Below, piece after piece: positions 8,763 to 16,501 of a stretch of 64,000 bases of DNA. The translations under genes and the position numbers were made by a program. Source of the DNA: Candidatus Defluviilinea gracilis (GTDB taxonomy: Bacteria; Chloroflexota; Anaerolineae; Anaerolineales; Villigracilaceae). The notes under the pieces are model-generated. The model was not told the DNA's origin. It saw nothing but the letters and a program-made list of their open reading frames with translations, and searched no databases. The DNA lies in NCBI GenBank assembly GCA_016716235.1, contig JADJWS010000002.1:62001-126000 (forward strand), given 5' to 3'. The number at the start of each line of letters is the position of its first letter. Positions within the stretch are counted from its first letter, which is position 1.

Positions 8763-9701
8763 ATGCCCTCCGCTTCCCTCTCCCTCGCCATCCTCGAAGC
8801 GCTCACCTACTCGGACATCTTCGCCTATCCCTTACGCTTCGACGAGTTGCATCGCTATCTTCCCATTCGCGCAAACGCGGAGGAATTGTCTGTCGCTTTA
8901 GATTCAATGCGCGGACAAGTTGAACAACAAGACGGATTTCATTTTCTTGCAGGACGCGATGAAATTGTTGATACTCGCAAAGCACGCGAGACACGTTCAC
9001 GAAAGTTGTTGCCGATTGCCCTGCGCTACGGACGCATCCTCGGCTCTCTGCCCTTCGTCCGCATGGTCGCGTTGACAGGCTCTCTCGCCGTCTTGAACAT
9101 TTCTAAAAATGCGGACTTCGATTACATGCTCGTCACCGCCAAAGGTCGTGTGTGGACAGCGCGCGCCTTCGCTTTGTTGTTCAACCGACTCGTGCGTCCA
9201 TTCGGTCACACCATTTGCCCGAACCTCATCGTCTCCGAATCCGCGCTCGAATGGCATCTGCATGATCTATATTCTGCCCGCGAGTTGGTTCAAATGATTC
9301 CCATTTCAGGGATGGATGTGTATCAGGAAGTCATGGACGTCAACTCTTGGGTTACGGAATTCGTACCGCAAAGTTCACTTTGCGGTAGTCGTGCCAAAAC
9401 AGCGACTGACCCCAGAGGGGCGCTTCGCGGAGTCGCTACTACGATTAAGCGTTTTCTTCAATTTCCCCTGCGCGGCAAACTCGGAGACTACTTCGAATCA
9501 TGGGAAATGACCCGCAAGATCGCGCGCTTCTCCCATCAACCCGGCTTCGGCGAAGAGACCATCTTCACCGCCGAGGTCTGTCAGGGAAATTTCCACCATC
9601 ACAGAAAATGGACACACGAAATATTTTTGCAGAAACTCGGTAAATTGGGCGACAGTTCCCCTCTCCCTTTGGGAGAGGGGATAGGGGTGAGGGTGGTATG
9701 A
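8763..9701 (+). CDS. Nucleotidyltransferase-fold protein of the polysaccharide cluster
   Basis: 312 residues. The segment ALTGSLAVLNISKNADFDYM matches the Pol-beta nucleotidyltransferase pattern (GS, then DxD about ten residues later), preceded by a winged-helix-like N-terminal 80 residues (LEALTYSDIFAYPLR). The reaction and acceptor are unknown; such proteins accompany glycan and radical SAM genes in environmental genomes. Residues about 200-228 are encoded by a double palindrome (9365-9437) and the last 16 (PLPLGEGIGVRVV) by another repeat, so the ancestral protein was shorter. The stop overlaps the next gene's start (ATGA), so the two are translationally coupled. Confidence 0.6.
   Translation: MPSASLSLAILEALTYSDIFAYPLRFDELHRYLPIRANAEELSVALDSMRGQVEQQDGFHFLAGRDEIVDTRKARETRSRKLLPIALRYGRILGSLPFVRMVALTGSLAVLNISKNADFDYMLVTAKGRVWTARAFALLFNRLVRPFGHTICPNLIVSESALEWHLHDLYSARELVQMIPISGMDVYQEVMDVNSWVTEFVPQSSLCGSRAKTATDPRGALRGVATTIKRFLQFPLRGKLGDYFESWEMTRKIARFSHQPGFGEETIFTAEVCQGNFHHHRKWTHEIFLQKLGKLGDSSPLPLGEGIGVRVV
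9365..9437. repeat. Double palindrome inserted in a coding region
   Basis: ACCGCAAAGT-TC-ACTTTGCGGT (9365-9386) is a near-perfect 10-bp stem; AGCGACT (9401-9407) pairs with AGTCGCT (9431-9437) around CCCCAGAGGGG. A matching CCGCAAAGT hairpin is at 23359-23379. The insert keeps the nucleotidyltransferase-like frame open. Confidence 0.75.
9658..9694 (+). repeat. CCCTCTCCC...GGGATAGGGGTGAGGG repeat, copy 3, inside a CDS end
   Basis: Same family as 7194-7230 with TTTGGG at the hairpin tip. It supplies the last codons of the nucleotidyltransferase-like gene and ends 3 bp before the radical SAM start. Confidence 0.85.
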
Positions 9702-11176
9702 CCCAAATCCTCCTCGGTCAATCCTACTACCTGCGTTTCGACCCCAAACTATGGGAAGCCATGCAACCCTATCCGCCACTAGGGACGTTGTACGCCGCGA
9801 GTTGGCTCCGTCAGCACGGATACGATATCGCGTTGTTCGATGCCATGCTGGCAGACTCGGAAGAGGAGTGGGCAAAGTCACTGGATGAACATAAGCCGCG
9901 CTACGCCATCATCTACGAAGATAATTTCAACTATCTTTCCAAGATGTGTTTGCTCAGAATGCGCGAAGCCGCGTTCAACATGATCCACATGGCAAAATCG
10001 CGCGGATGCGTCGTCATCCTCTGCGGCGCCGACGCGACCGATCATTTCAAAGACTACCTCGAACACGGCGCAGACTACTGCATCCTCGGCGAAGGGGAGG
10101 AGACCCTGCTTGAGTTGCTGAATCAGCTTGAAGGCGCCGCCCTGAGCTTGTCGAAGGGGAAGAGAGATGCGGGGCTTGAATCCATTCTCGGTCTTGCGTA
10201 CGAATCTCCAGTCTCCAATCTCCAGTCTCCATTTCCCCAATTCTCCAATTCTCCAATCCTCTCCAATCCCCGCCGTCCCGACATCACCAACCTCGACTCG
10301 TTACCCTTCCCCGCCTGGGATTTGGTGGACATCGAAAAATATCGAAGCCTCTGGTTGCAACATCACGGATATTTTTCAATGAACATGGTCACCACGCGCG
10401 GCTGTCCGTATCACTGTAACTGGTGCGCCAAACCGATCTGGGGACAGCGTTACAACTCGCGCTCGCCTGAAAATGTGGTTGCCGAGATGAAATGGATCAA
10501 GGAAACTTTCGCGCCCGATCACATCTGGTTCGCGGATGATATTTTGGGATTGAAGCCGAGGTGGATCGAAAAGTTTGCCGCGCTGTTGAACGAAGCCGAC
10601 GCGGTGATTCCCTTCAAATGTTTGCAACGCGCAGACTTGATCAATGAAAAAACCGCGCCCGCGCTGGCGAAGGCGGGATGCAAAACCGCATGGCTCGGCG
10701 CGGAGTCGGGTTCGCAAAAAATTCTCGACGCGATGGACAAAGGCGACACCGTGGAAGATATTTACAACGCCGCGCGGTTGTTGAAAGCCAACGGCATCGA
10801 AGTGGGATTCTTCTTGCAGTTCGGCTACCCCGGCGAAACATGGGACGATGTGCGGAAAACATTGAAGATGGTGCGCGACTGCGTGCCCGATGACATCGGT
10901 ATTTCGGTCTCATACCCGTTGCCCGGCACAAAATTTTTCGAGCGGGTGAAATTGGAATTGGGCGAAAAACAAAACTGGGTCGACTCGGAAGACTTGGAGA
11001 TGCTCTATCGCGGTCCGTTCCCAACGGAGTTTTACCGCGTGTTGCATGGACGAGTCCATTATGAGTTCCGCGCGAGGAAAGCGTTCAGACAGAGATCGTT
11101 GAGAGGGCTGGCGAATGTGCCGAGAAATATTTTTGGATTAGTGCGAAGCGAATGGCAGTTGAGGAGATTTGTTTGA
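9698..11176 (+). CDS. B12-binding-domain radical SAM protein
   Basis: 492 residues. The N-terminal part (1-140) resembles a cobalamin-binding domain, with LYAASWLRQHGYDIALFDAML and DYCILGEGEETLLELL. The radical SAM cluster motif GCPYHCNWC (CxxxCxxC) is near residue 235. HIWFADDILGL, LGAESGSQKILD and GFFLQFGYPGE are typical of this superfamily. It probably performs a radical methylation or rearrangement on a lipid or sugar linked to the nearby glycan genes. Residues about 147-190 are unusual: LSLSKG and a Ser/Pro/Asn-rich stretch encoded by repeats (10138-10268) lie between the two domains. Substrate unknown. Confidence 0.85.
   Translation: MTQILLGQSYYLRFDPKLWEAMQPYPPLGTLYAASWLRQHGYDIALFDAMLADSEEEWAKSLDEHKPRYAIIYEDNFNYLSKMCLLRMREAAFNMIHMAKSRGCVVILCGADATDHFKDYLEHGADYCILGEGEETLLELLNQLEGAALSLSKGKRDAGLESILGLAYESPVSNLQSPFPQFSNSPILSNPRRPDITNLDSLPFPAWDLVDIEKYRSLWLQHHGYFSMNMVTTRGCPYHCNWCAKPIWGQRYNSRSPENVVAEMKWIKETFAPDHIWFADDILGLKPRWIEKFAALLNEADAVIPFKCLQRADLINEKTAPALAKAGCKTAWLGAESGSQKILDAMDKGDTVEDIYNAARLLKANGIEVGFFLQFGYPGETWDDVRKTLKMVRDCVPDDIGISVSYPLPGTKFFERVKLELGEKQNWVDSEDLEMLYRGPFPTEFYRVLHGRVHYEFRARKAFRQRSLRGLANVPRNIFGLVRSEWQLRRFV
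10138..10268. repeat. Repeat-derived inter-domain segment in the radical SAM gene
   Basis: CGCCCTGAGCTTGTCGAAGGG (a common dispersed motif, compare CCCTGAGTAAGTCGAAGGG at 28131-28151) at 10138-10158, then TCTCCAGTCTCCAATCTCCAGTCTCC and ATTCTCCAATTCTCCAATCC from 10204. The frame stays open through both. Confidence 0.75.
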
Positions 11177-11185
11177 TGTGTGCCC

Positions 11186-11231
11186 GGTGGTTGAGTAGCC
11201 CGAGGCGATAGCCGAGGGCTACTCAACCACC
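11186..11231. terminator. 16-bp perfect hairpin after the polysaccharide cluster
   Basis: GGTGGTTGAGTAGCCC (11186-11201) pairs perfectly with 11216-11231 across a 14-base loop, 9 bp after the radical SAM stop. There is no T-run, so it is either a rho-independent-like barrier or a REP-type palindrome. Confidence 0.5.
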
Positions 11232-11249
11232 GCTTCAAGGAGCAAACCA

Positions 11250-11372
11250 ATGAACAATGTCACTGATACATCCCTTGAAACCATCGCCGAAGCCTTCTCG
11301 CGCGCGGCTGGGTCTTGCCGATCGCTGTTCAACGCCTTACTGCGCCGTATTGCCGCCGTCTACCAACAATAA
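11250..11372 (+). CDS. Short ORF of 40 codons with a good ribosome site (uncertain)
   Basis: ATG at 11250 follows AAGGAG by 7 nt, and the frame reads MNNVTDTSLETIAEAFSRAA and on to a TAA at 11370. It overlaps the 3' end of the opposite SDR gene by 36 bp. No family is recognised. It could be the stub of a deleted gene, a small protein, or chance. Confidence 0.2.
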   Translation: MNNVTDTSLETIAEAFSRAAGSCRSLFNALLRRIAAVYQQ

Positions 11373-12113
11373 ATGTCCTGTCATAAACGATGAATCATCC
11401 GAAGCCAGGAACAACACCGCCTTGGCGATCTCTTCGGGTTTGCCGAAGCGACCCATCGGCAAATAGGCGCTGGCTTTCTTGATCTCATTTTCCAAATAGG
11501 CGGCGTCTGAAGAATTAAATTGCTCCGTCTCGAGCCAGCGATCCACGAACGTGTCGCCGGGGCAGACTGCGTTCACGCGGATGTTATCGCGCGCGTAATC
11601 GAGCGCCATCGCTTTGGTCATCATCCCCACCGCGCCTTTGCTCGCGATATATGGAAACGCGTTTTTACCTCCCACTACTGACCAATCGGATCCGCAGTTG
11701 ACGATCACGCCTCCGCCTTGCGCTTTCATCACGGGCAAGACCAATTTGCACATGCGCCACACCGCCGTCACGTTGATTGCCAGCGTCTCATTCCAAATGT
11801 CATCCGAGATCGATTCGGCTGTGCCATGTGTGACGATGCCCGCGTTGTTGAACAAGATGTCCATGCGACCGAACGAGGCGAGAGTCTGGCTGACGACGTG
11901 GGAGCAAGCCTCCCCGTCGGCATGATCGGCTTGGATGAATTCGCATCGGACCCCCTTACGGCTGATCTCCTCCCTGACGCGTTGTCCCAACTCCGCGCGG
12001 CGTCCCGTGATGACGACATCCGCGCCTTCGTCCGCAAACAATAACGCGGTGGCTTTGCCGATGCCCGATGTCGCGCCTGTGATCATTGCCACCTTGCCTG
12101 AAAGTTTACCCAT
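11337..12113 (-). CDS. SDR family oxidoreductase
   Basis: 258 residues, classical SDR. TGATSGIG near residue 13 binds NAD(P); NNAG is present; the catalytic Ser lies in CGSDWS and Tyr/Lys in YIASKG. GRFGKPEEIAKAVLFLASD and LLVDGGNTAQ close the protein. AAGGAG sits 8 nt before the ATG at 12113, which fixes the start. It stands alone on the minus strand, so no pathway can be assigned; a cytoplasmic alcohol/ketone or sugar dehydrogenase is likely. Confidence 0.88.
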   Translation of the reverse strand: MGKLSGKVAMITGATSGIGKATALLFADEGADVVITGRRAELGQRVREEISRKGVRCEFIQADHADGEACSHVVSQTLASFGRMDILFNNAGIVTHGTAESISDDIWNETLAINVTAVWRMCKLVLPVMKAQGGGVIVNCGSDWSVVGGKNAFPYIASKGAVGMMTKAMALDYARDNIRVNAVCPGDTFVDRWLETEQFNSSDAAYLENEIKKASAYLPMGRFGKPEEIAKAVLFLASDDSSFMTGHLLLVDGGNTAQ

Positions 12114-12211
12114 GTTGTAGACTCCTTGCGAATGATTTTACTCTCATACCTTGAGGATGGAAGAAAGACGGGAGTTGTGAGAGAATTACCGAAAAATTTT
12201 CAGGAGAGTGA

Positions 12212-13021
12212 ATGAAGGCTTTTGGACTTTCGCTGGATGGCGAAATCGAAAACACGCGCGAATCAAAGATGCGACACGCGCGGGTCGGCGCTCTGTTCGG
12301 ATTGGTTGCCGGTCTCGCGTTTGCCGTTTCCGCTGCGGGTGTGGATTTGCTTACGCATCGAGACCTGCCGCTTGGTTTTGAGTTCGATTTTCTTCTATCC
12401 TATGGGTTGGCTGTCAGCGCGGTGTTGAGCATTGTCGGCTTTATGACGTGTTGGGCTGTTGAAACCTGGCGCGGATTGGCGTACGGCGCGCTTGCCACAA
12501 GCTCGATCGTTTTGGCTGGTTCGTTGTTGCAACCCAGCGAAGCGACCACGGGCATGAAGATCATTGCTCTGGCATTCACCCTTGTGCCGGTGGCGGCGCT
12601 TGCCCTGCCCATTTCGTGGACGCTCCGCTGGCTGACTGAAAGGTATGCGCGCGCGCGTTATGTAAGGTTTTCGGCGTTGAAGATTGCCCTGCTCGTGGCT
12701 GTGACTCTGACACTCGGCGCGGCGGGCGGATGGTTCATGCGAATGCCTCCGCGCGCAGTGGAAGCTGTCCATTTTATGAATGGGTTGATTCGGATCGCGC
12801 CGAATCACGAAGATAACGCGCTGCGGCGGGTGGCTGGTTTTGAGGATCATCTGAGCGCAGGGTATCACTTGTATGAAAAGCCGTCGACTGGCTCAACCGA
12901 AGGGTTTGTAGTCACTGCCGAGTATGAGGATGGGTATCAACTTTCTTGCACGGTAGTTGTCTTTCCCGGGAGCGACCCGTTTTTGTCATCGTGCAATGAT
13001 GACAAAAATGAAAATCCTTGA
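12212..13021 (+). CDS. Membrane protein of unknown function
   Basis: 269 residues with about five hydrophobic segments between residues 28 and 185 (for example VGALFGLVAGLAFAVSAAG and TLGAAGGWFM), then a soluble C-terminal part of about 75 residues containing a single Cys pair near the end. AGGAGAGTGA precedes the ATG directly. No family is recognised. It converges with the EamA transporter gene, ending 12 bp from it, with no obvious functional partner. Confidence 0.6.
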   Translation: MKAFGLSLDGEIENTRESKMRHARVGALFGLVAGLAFAVSAAGVDLLTHRDLPLGFEFDFLLSYGLAVSAVLSIVGFMTCWAVETWRGLAYGALATSSIVLAGSLLQPSEATTGMKIIALAFTLVPVAALALPISWTLRWLTERYARARYVRFSALKIALLVAVTLTLGAAGGWFMRMPPRAVEAVHFMNGLIRIAPNHEDNALRRVAGFEDHLSAGYHLYEKPSTGSTEGFVVTAEYEDGYQLSCTVVVFPGSDPFLSSCNDDKNENP

Positions 13022-13033
13022 GAATTGGGTTCG

Positions 13034-13873
13034 TTAGATCGCAAACAAATAAATTGCCGCAAACGCAAGCGCGATGCCAATCACTTGGTTGCGCGAAATA
13101 TGTTCCTTGAGGATGAGCCACGCAAGGATGACCGTCGCGCCGGGATATAACGAACTGAGAATGGCGGAAATATCGAGCCTGCCCGCTTTGCTGGCAAGGA
13201 TGAAAAAGAGATTGCCGCCGAGGTCGAGAGTGGCGTTGATGCCGACAACTCCCCATGCCTCGCGCGGAACGGGGAACGATTCTCGCCGCGCCAACACGAT
13301 GAGGAAGACCAAAAGAGTCCCTGCGAGGCGCGAGAGGATCATGGGCCACAACAGCGCGTCGGGGTCGCTGACGGCGTTGTGAATGAAGATGAAGTAGCAA
13401 CCAAACCCCACGCCCGCGAGAATCGGAAATTTCAAGTCGGAGAGTTTGCCGATATGGAATCCGCCGTCGCCTTGCGAGATCAGCCACACGGCGGCGAGCG
13501 CGAGCGCGAATCCGACAAATTGAATCTTGCTGGGCAGTCCTTGCGTGAACGCGCCAAAGATGACAGGAAGCAACGCCGCGAACAATGCCGAGACCGGCGC
13601 GGCGATGCTCATCTGACCGATGCTCAGGCTGTAATACAAGATGAGCAAGCCGCACGAACCGAGCGCGCCGCCGATGAACGCGTTGAGCGCAACGTTTGCA
13701 GACGGAAACGATTCGCGATAAAAGATCAATGCGGCGATGACGATCAATAAGCCGAAGAAGTCCGCGTATAACACTGCGCGATACGCGCCGACCTTGCGGC
13801 TGGCGAGACCGCCCGCGAAATCTCCCGCGCCCCATGATAAAGATGATGCAATGCCGTAAATGATGGAAAGCAA
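13034..13873 (-). CDS. EamA/DMT-type transporter
   Basis: About 279 residues with ten hydrophobic segments arranged as two EamA repeats; the second ends in YPGATVILAWLILKEHISRNQ, a hallmark segment of drug/metabolite exporters. I choose the TTG at 13871-13873 because GGAGG lies 6 nt upstream. The longer frame to 13966 runs through a REP palindrome and adds a hydrophilic tail not seen in the family. Substrate unknown; it acts in the inner membrane. Confidence 0.82.
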   Translation of the reverse strand: MLSIIYGIASSLSWGAGDFAGGLASRKVGAYRAVLYADFFGLLIVIAALIFYRESFPSANVALNAFIGGALGSCGLLILYYSLSIGQMSIAAPVSALFAALLPVIFGAFTQGLPSKIQFVGFALALAAVWLISQGDGGFHIGKLSDLKFPILAGVGFGCYFIFIHNAVSDPDALLWPMILSRLAGTLLVFLIVLARRESFPVPREAWGVVGINATLDLGGNLFFILASKAGRLDISAILSSLYPGATVILAWLILKEHISRNQVIGIALAFAAIYLFAI

Positions 13874-13883
13874 ATGAAACCTC

Positions 13884-13946
13884 CGGAATGCGGACTTCAG
13901 CCCGCTATTCATATGAAAAAAATGGCGGACTGAAGTCCGCGCTCCG
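13884..13946. repeat. REP palindrome pair (GCGGACT type) at the left of RAYT-1
   Basis: GGAATGCGGACTTCAG...CCCGC and GCGGACT-GA-AGTCCGC with GCTCC after it; 13890-13900 and 13930-13940 are also inverted copies of each other. The same GGAATGCGGACTT...AGTCCGCGCTCC core recurs at 14494-14520 on the other side of the transposase. Confidence 0.85.
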
Positions 13947-14483
13947 TTAATAATTATCGTCGTCAAACAGAGTCAAAACAGGAAATTCTTGCGCGCATTC
14001 TTTCATCCACACTTCGCCGTTGTCGCTGATGTGTTGGCGATAACTGGAAAACAGCCAACCCTCGGGCTGTTGGACATAGCCATGTTTGACAGGATTGTAA
14101 TGGATGTAGTTGAAACGTGTCCAAAAATCTCGCTCGCCCCGGATGCAAGTATCCCAATAGGTGTACCAAACGGTTCTGCCGCGTGTGTTATCCAGTCCGT
14201 TCAATTGGAAAGCCGTGCTCCCATTGAGCCGCTTCATGAATTTTCCAAGATCAAGCCCGTGTTGCGGAAGAAAGAGGAAGTGATAATGGTTTGCGAGAAT
14301 GACCCATGCCATAAGTTTCGCGTTGAACTCGGCGATCAATGCGTTGAATGTTTTGATCCACAAATTGAAATGCGCGTCGGAAGATAAAATATGCGCCTTG
14401 CCAACCGTTGATGCGGTGACGAAATACCATGCGTCGTCCAAGTAGAGATGCGGCGGGCGGTGTGGGGAGGTTGACCATTTCAT
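13947..14483 (-). CDS. REP-associated tyrosine transposase (RAYT-1), Y1/IS200-like
   Basis: 178 residues. The HUH metal motif is seen in ILANHYHFLF near residue 65, and the catalytic-Tyr region in FNYIHYNPVKHGYV near residue 130; the protein is small and single-domain like other RAYTs. These enzymes nick single-stranded REP palindromes and are thought to spread them. Palindromes of one type (GCGGACTTNAAGTCCGC) border the gene on both sides. The ATG at 14483 has no strong ribosome site. No frameshift is seen, so the protein could be active. Confidence 0.85.
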   Translation of the reverse strand: MKWSTSPHRPPHLYLDDAWYFVTASTVGKAHILSSDAHFNLWIKTFNALIAEFNAKLMAWVILANHYHFLFLPQHGLDLGKFMKRLNGSTAFQLNGLDNTRGRTVWYTYWDTCIRGERDFWTRFNYIHYNPVKHGYVQQPEGWLFSSYRQHISDNGEVWMKECAQEFPVLTLFDDDNY

Positions 14484-14489
14484 ATACGT

Positions 14490-14520
14490 ATGCGGAATGC
14501 GGACTTAAGTCCGCGCTCCT
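14490..14520. repeat. REP palindrome (GCGGACT type) at the right of RAYT-1
   Basis: GCGGACTTAAGTCCGC at 14499-14514 is a perfect 16-bp palindrome inside GGAATGCGGACTTAAGTCCGCGCTCC. It overlaps the final codons of the neighbouring CoA-ester lyase gene, which therefore ends in a repeat-derived tail. Confidence 0.85.
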
Positions 14521-15389
14521 GTTCTCGTCGCCGCCTTTGCCCGCTCCAACACCTTCTGCGCGTTCTTCAGCAACGGCATATCAATCATCTTGCCGTCCAG
14601 CGCGTACGCGCCTTTGCCCTCTTTTTGACTCGACTCGAACGACTCGACGATCCGCTTTGCATACTCGATCGCTTCATTGGATGGAGTGAACGCCTCTTGC
14701 GCCGCCTCGACCTGATTCGGGTGTATGATCTGTTTCCCGCTGAAGCCGAACCGCGCTCCCTCTTCGGCTTCGAGGCGCAGACCATCGGGGTCTTTGAAGT
14801 CAATGAAGACGATGTCAATTGCCTGCAGATCGTTCGCCGCGCACGCCGTGACCACCGCCTGCCGCGCGTAGAGCAACTCGGTCGCGGCTTTCGTCCGCAC
14901 CGCGCCAATGGATGCGGCGAAGTCCTCGCCGCCGAAGATGATGGCTTCGAGTCGTTTATCCGCTTCGGCAATCTCTTTCAGGTTCATGATTCCCTTCGCC
15001 GTTTCCACGCCCACCAGCAAGCGGACGCTCCCAATGTTCAACTTGCTCGAAAGTTCGTAGGTTTCGATATGCTCGCTAACCCATTTCACTTGTTCGGCAG
15101 TTTCGATCTTCGGCACAACGATCGTATCGGGATTTGTCGCCAACGCCGCGACGAGGTCGCGCTTCTCCAAGCCTGAACCAATTTGGTTGATGCGAATACA
15201 CCGCTCGGACTTGCCGAAGTCCAGTTCCTTCATCGCCCCTGCAATGACCTCCCGCGCTTCGGTCTTTTTGTTCGCCGCCACGCCGTCTTCCATGTCCATG
15301 CAAATGGAGTCGACTCCCAGCGTGGTCGCTTTTTGGATCTTGCGGCGGTCGTCGCCTGGCATGTAGAGTATCGCGCGTCGTGAGTGCAT
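14505..15389 (-). CDS. HpcH/HpaI (CitE-like) CoA-ester lyase
   Basis: About 294 residues from ATG at 15389, which has AGGAG 5 nt upstream. Family signs: RRAILYMPGDDRRK at the start, CMDMEDGVAANKK (Mg-binding Glu/Asp), the VGVETAKGI segment, FGGEDFAASIG, and GFSGKQIIHPNQV. CitE-like enzymes cleave or form malyl-, citramalyl- or beta-methylmalyl-CoA. It lies beside a MaoC hydratase and acyl-CoA carboxylase genes on the same strand, which suggests a role in branched-chain acyl-CoA or C5 dicarboxylate breakdown. The exact CoA ester is inferred only. The last residues come from a REP palindrome. Confidence 0.85.
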   Translation of the reverse strand: MHSRRAILYMPGDDRRKIQKATTLGVDSICMDMEDGVAANKKTEAREVIAGAMKELDFGKSERCIRINQIGSGLEKRDLVAALATNPDTIVVPKIETAEQVKWVSEHIETYELSSKLNIGSVRLLVGVETAKGIMNLKEIAEADKRLEAIIFGGEDFAASIGAVRTKAATELLYARQAVVTACAANDLQAIDIVFIDFKDPDGLRLEAEEGARFGFSGKQIIHPNQVEAAQEAFTPSNEAIEYAKRIVESFESSQKEGKGAYALDGKMIDMPLLKNAQKVLERAKAATRTGART

Positions 15390-15402
15390 GGAATCTCCTG
15401 GG

Positions 15403-15519
15403 TGGTACACAGGTAAACACAGAAACACGTAAACAGGTGGTAACTCGTAACTCGTAACGCGTCTACCTGTGTACCTGTCTACTTGTCTACTTGTTTACTT
15501 GTGTACCTGTTTACTTCTT
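15403..15519. repeat. 8-bp tandem repeat TACYTGTN with an inverted partner
   Basis: Seven units of TACCTGTG/TACTTGTC-type octamers at 15464-15519. ACAGGTAAACA and GTAAACAGGT at 15410-15438 are reverse complements of the same unit, and TAACTCGTAACTCGTAACG separates them. The array reaches into the last codons of the MaoC gene. Confidence 0.75.
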
Positions 15520-15954
15520 CAAAAACATCGCCGTCCGTTCGAACTCGACCACAATTGTACCGTCTGGTTTCCTGCCCCAGCATTTGATTCGCACGATGCC
15601 AACTTCGGGTCTCGATTTCGACTCGCGCTTCTCGATGATCTCGCTTTCGGCGTAGACTGTGTCGCCGTGAAAGACGGGATTGGGATGCGCGACCTTGTCG
15701 TATCCCAAATTTGCCACGATGGTTCCATCGGTGAGATCGGCGACGGTCAAGCCAACAACGAGACCGAAGGTGAACACTCCATTCACCAATCGCTGACCGA
15801 ACTCGGTCTTCGAGGCGAAATCCTCGTTGAGGTGCAGAGGCTGTGTGTTCATCGTCAACGCGGTGAAGAGCACGTTGTCCATTTCGGTGACGGTGCGCCC
15901 GCCGTGTTTGAATTTCATCCCAACTTCGAGTTCGTCGAAAAATTTTCCAGCCAT
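15511..15954 (-). CDS. MaoC-family (R)-specific enoyl-CoA hydratase
   Basis: 147 residues from ATG at 15954 (AGGAG 5 nt upstream), single hot-dog domain. GGRTVTEMDNVLFTALTMNTQPLH carries the catalytic region, with His in QPLHLNEDFA; FHGDTVYAESEI follows. MaoC proteins hydrate trans-2-enoyl-CoA or mesaconyl-type CoA esters. Its position between the CitE-like lyase and the biotin carrier gene supports hydration of an intermediate made by the carboxylase, before cleavage by the lyase. It is small compared with two-domain mesaconyl-CoA hydratases. Confidence 0.85.
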   Translation of the reverse strand: MAGKFFDELEVGMKFKHGGRTVTEMDNVLFTALTMNTQPLHLNEDFASKTEFGQRLVNGVFTFGLVVGLTVADLTDGTIVANLGYDKVAHPNPVFHGDTVYAESEIIEKRESKSRPEVGIVRIKCWGRKPDGTIVVEFERTAMFLKK

Positions 15955-15965
15955 AAGACTCCTTT

Positions 15966-16021
15966 GTCGAAGGTTGAAGGTCACAAGTCAAAGGTCAGAC
16001 CTTCGACGTTTGACTTTCGAC
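15966..16021. repeat. GTCGAAGGT/GTCAAAGGTC repeat
   Basis: GTCGAAGGTTGAAGGTCACAA then GTCAAAGGTCAGACCTTCGAC and GTTTGACTTTCGAC: short direct and inverted units. It covers the end of the biotin carrier gene. A related stretch at 18604-18640 lies inside the biotin carboxylase gene. Confidence 0.7.
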
Positions 16022-16495
16022 ATTGATCAGTTCTTGCTCACGCTCCACCGTTTGACCAACCTTCACCGCCAGCGATTTCACCACGCCATCCATCGGCGCT
16101 TGGATTCTAATCTCCATTTTCATCGCTTCCAACACCATCAGCGTTTGACCTTTCGTCACCGACTCGTCCACGACGACGTTCACGCTTCGCACCACGCCTG
16201 GCATTGGCGCGGCTAATCCTGACGCATGATCGCCGCCCGCGCTTCTTCGCTTTGCGCCAGACGATTTGGTCAGCACGAATGTTTGCCTGCCCACCGTCAC
16301 CCAGCGTTTGGCGTTGTCCGATGAAACATACGCGGTGACGCGCTTGCCGTCAATGAGTAAATCCAACTTTCCGTTTTCGGCGCGGATGATTTCAACGTCA
16401 ACAGTTTTATCGTCCAAAGTGGCGCGATAGGATTTGCCTGTTGGGATCAGATCAACAGATGTGGATGTAGAATTAAAGTCAAAAGATAGTTTCAT
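15995..16495 (-). CDS. Biotin carboxyl carrier protein of an acyl-CoA carboxylase
   Basis: 166 residues. The C-terminal biotinyl domain contains the lysine motif EAMKM (residue about 132) and ends with the usual APMDGVVKSLAVKVGQTV. The N-terminal half (MKLSFDFNSTSTSVDLIPTGKSYR) is the family's non-biotinyl beta-rich region. It carries carboxybiotin between the biotin carboxylase and carboxyltransferase encoded nearby. Its natural partner gene is 1.5 kb upstream; an unrelated membrane protein, a carrier-gene fragment and a lipoprotein lie between. The last 8 residues are repeat-derived. Confidence 0.88.
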   Translation of the reverse strand: MKLSFDFNSTSTSVDLIPTGKSYRATLDDKTVDVEIIRAENGKLDLLIDGKRVTAYVSSDNAKRWVTVGRQTFVLTKSSGAKRRSAGGDHASGLAAPMPGVVRSVNVVVDESVTKGQTLMVLEAMKMEIRIQAPMDGVVKSLAVKVGQTVEREQELINVESQTSKV

Positions 16496-16501
16496 ATAAA
16501 C

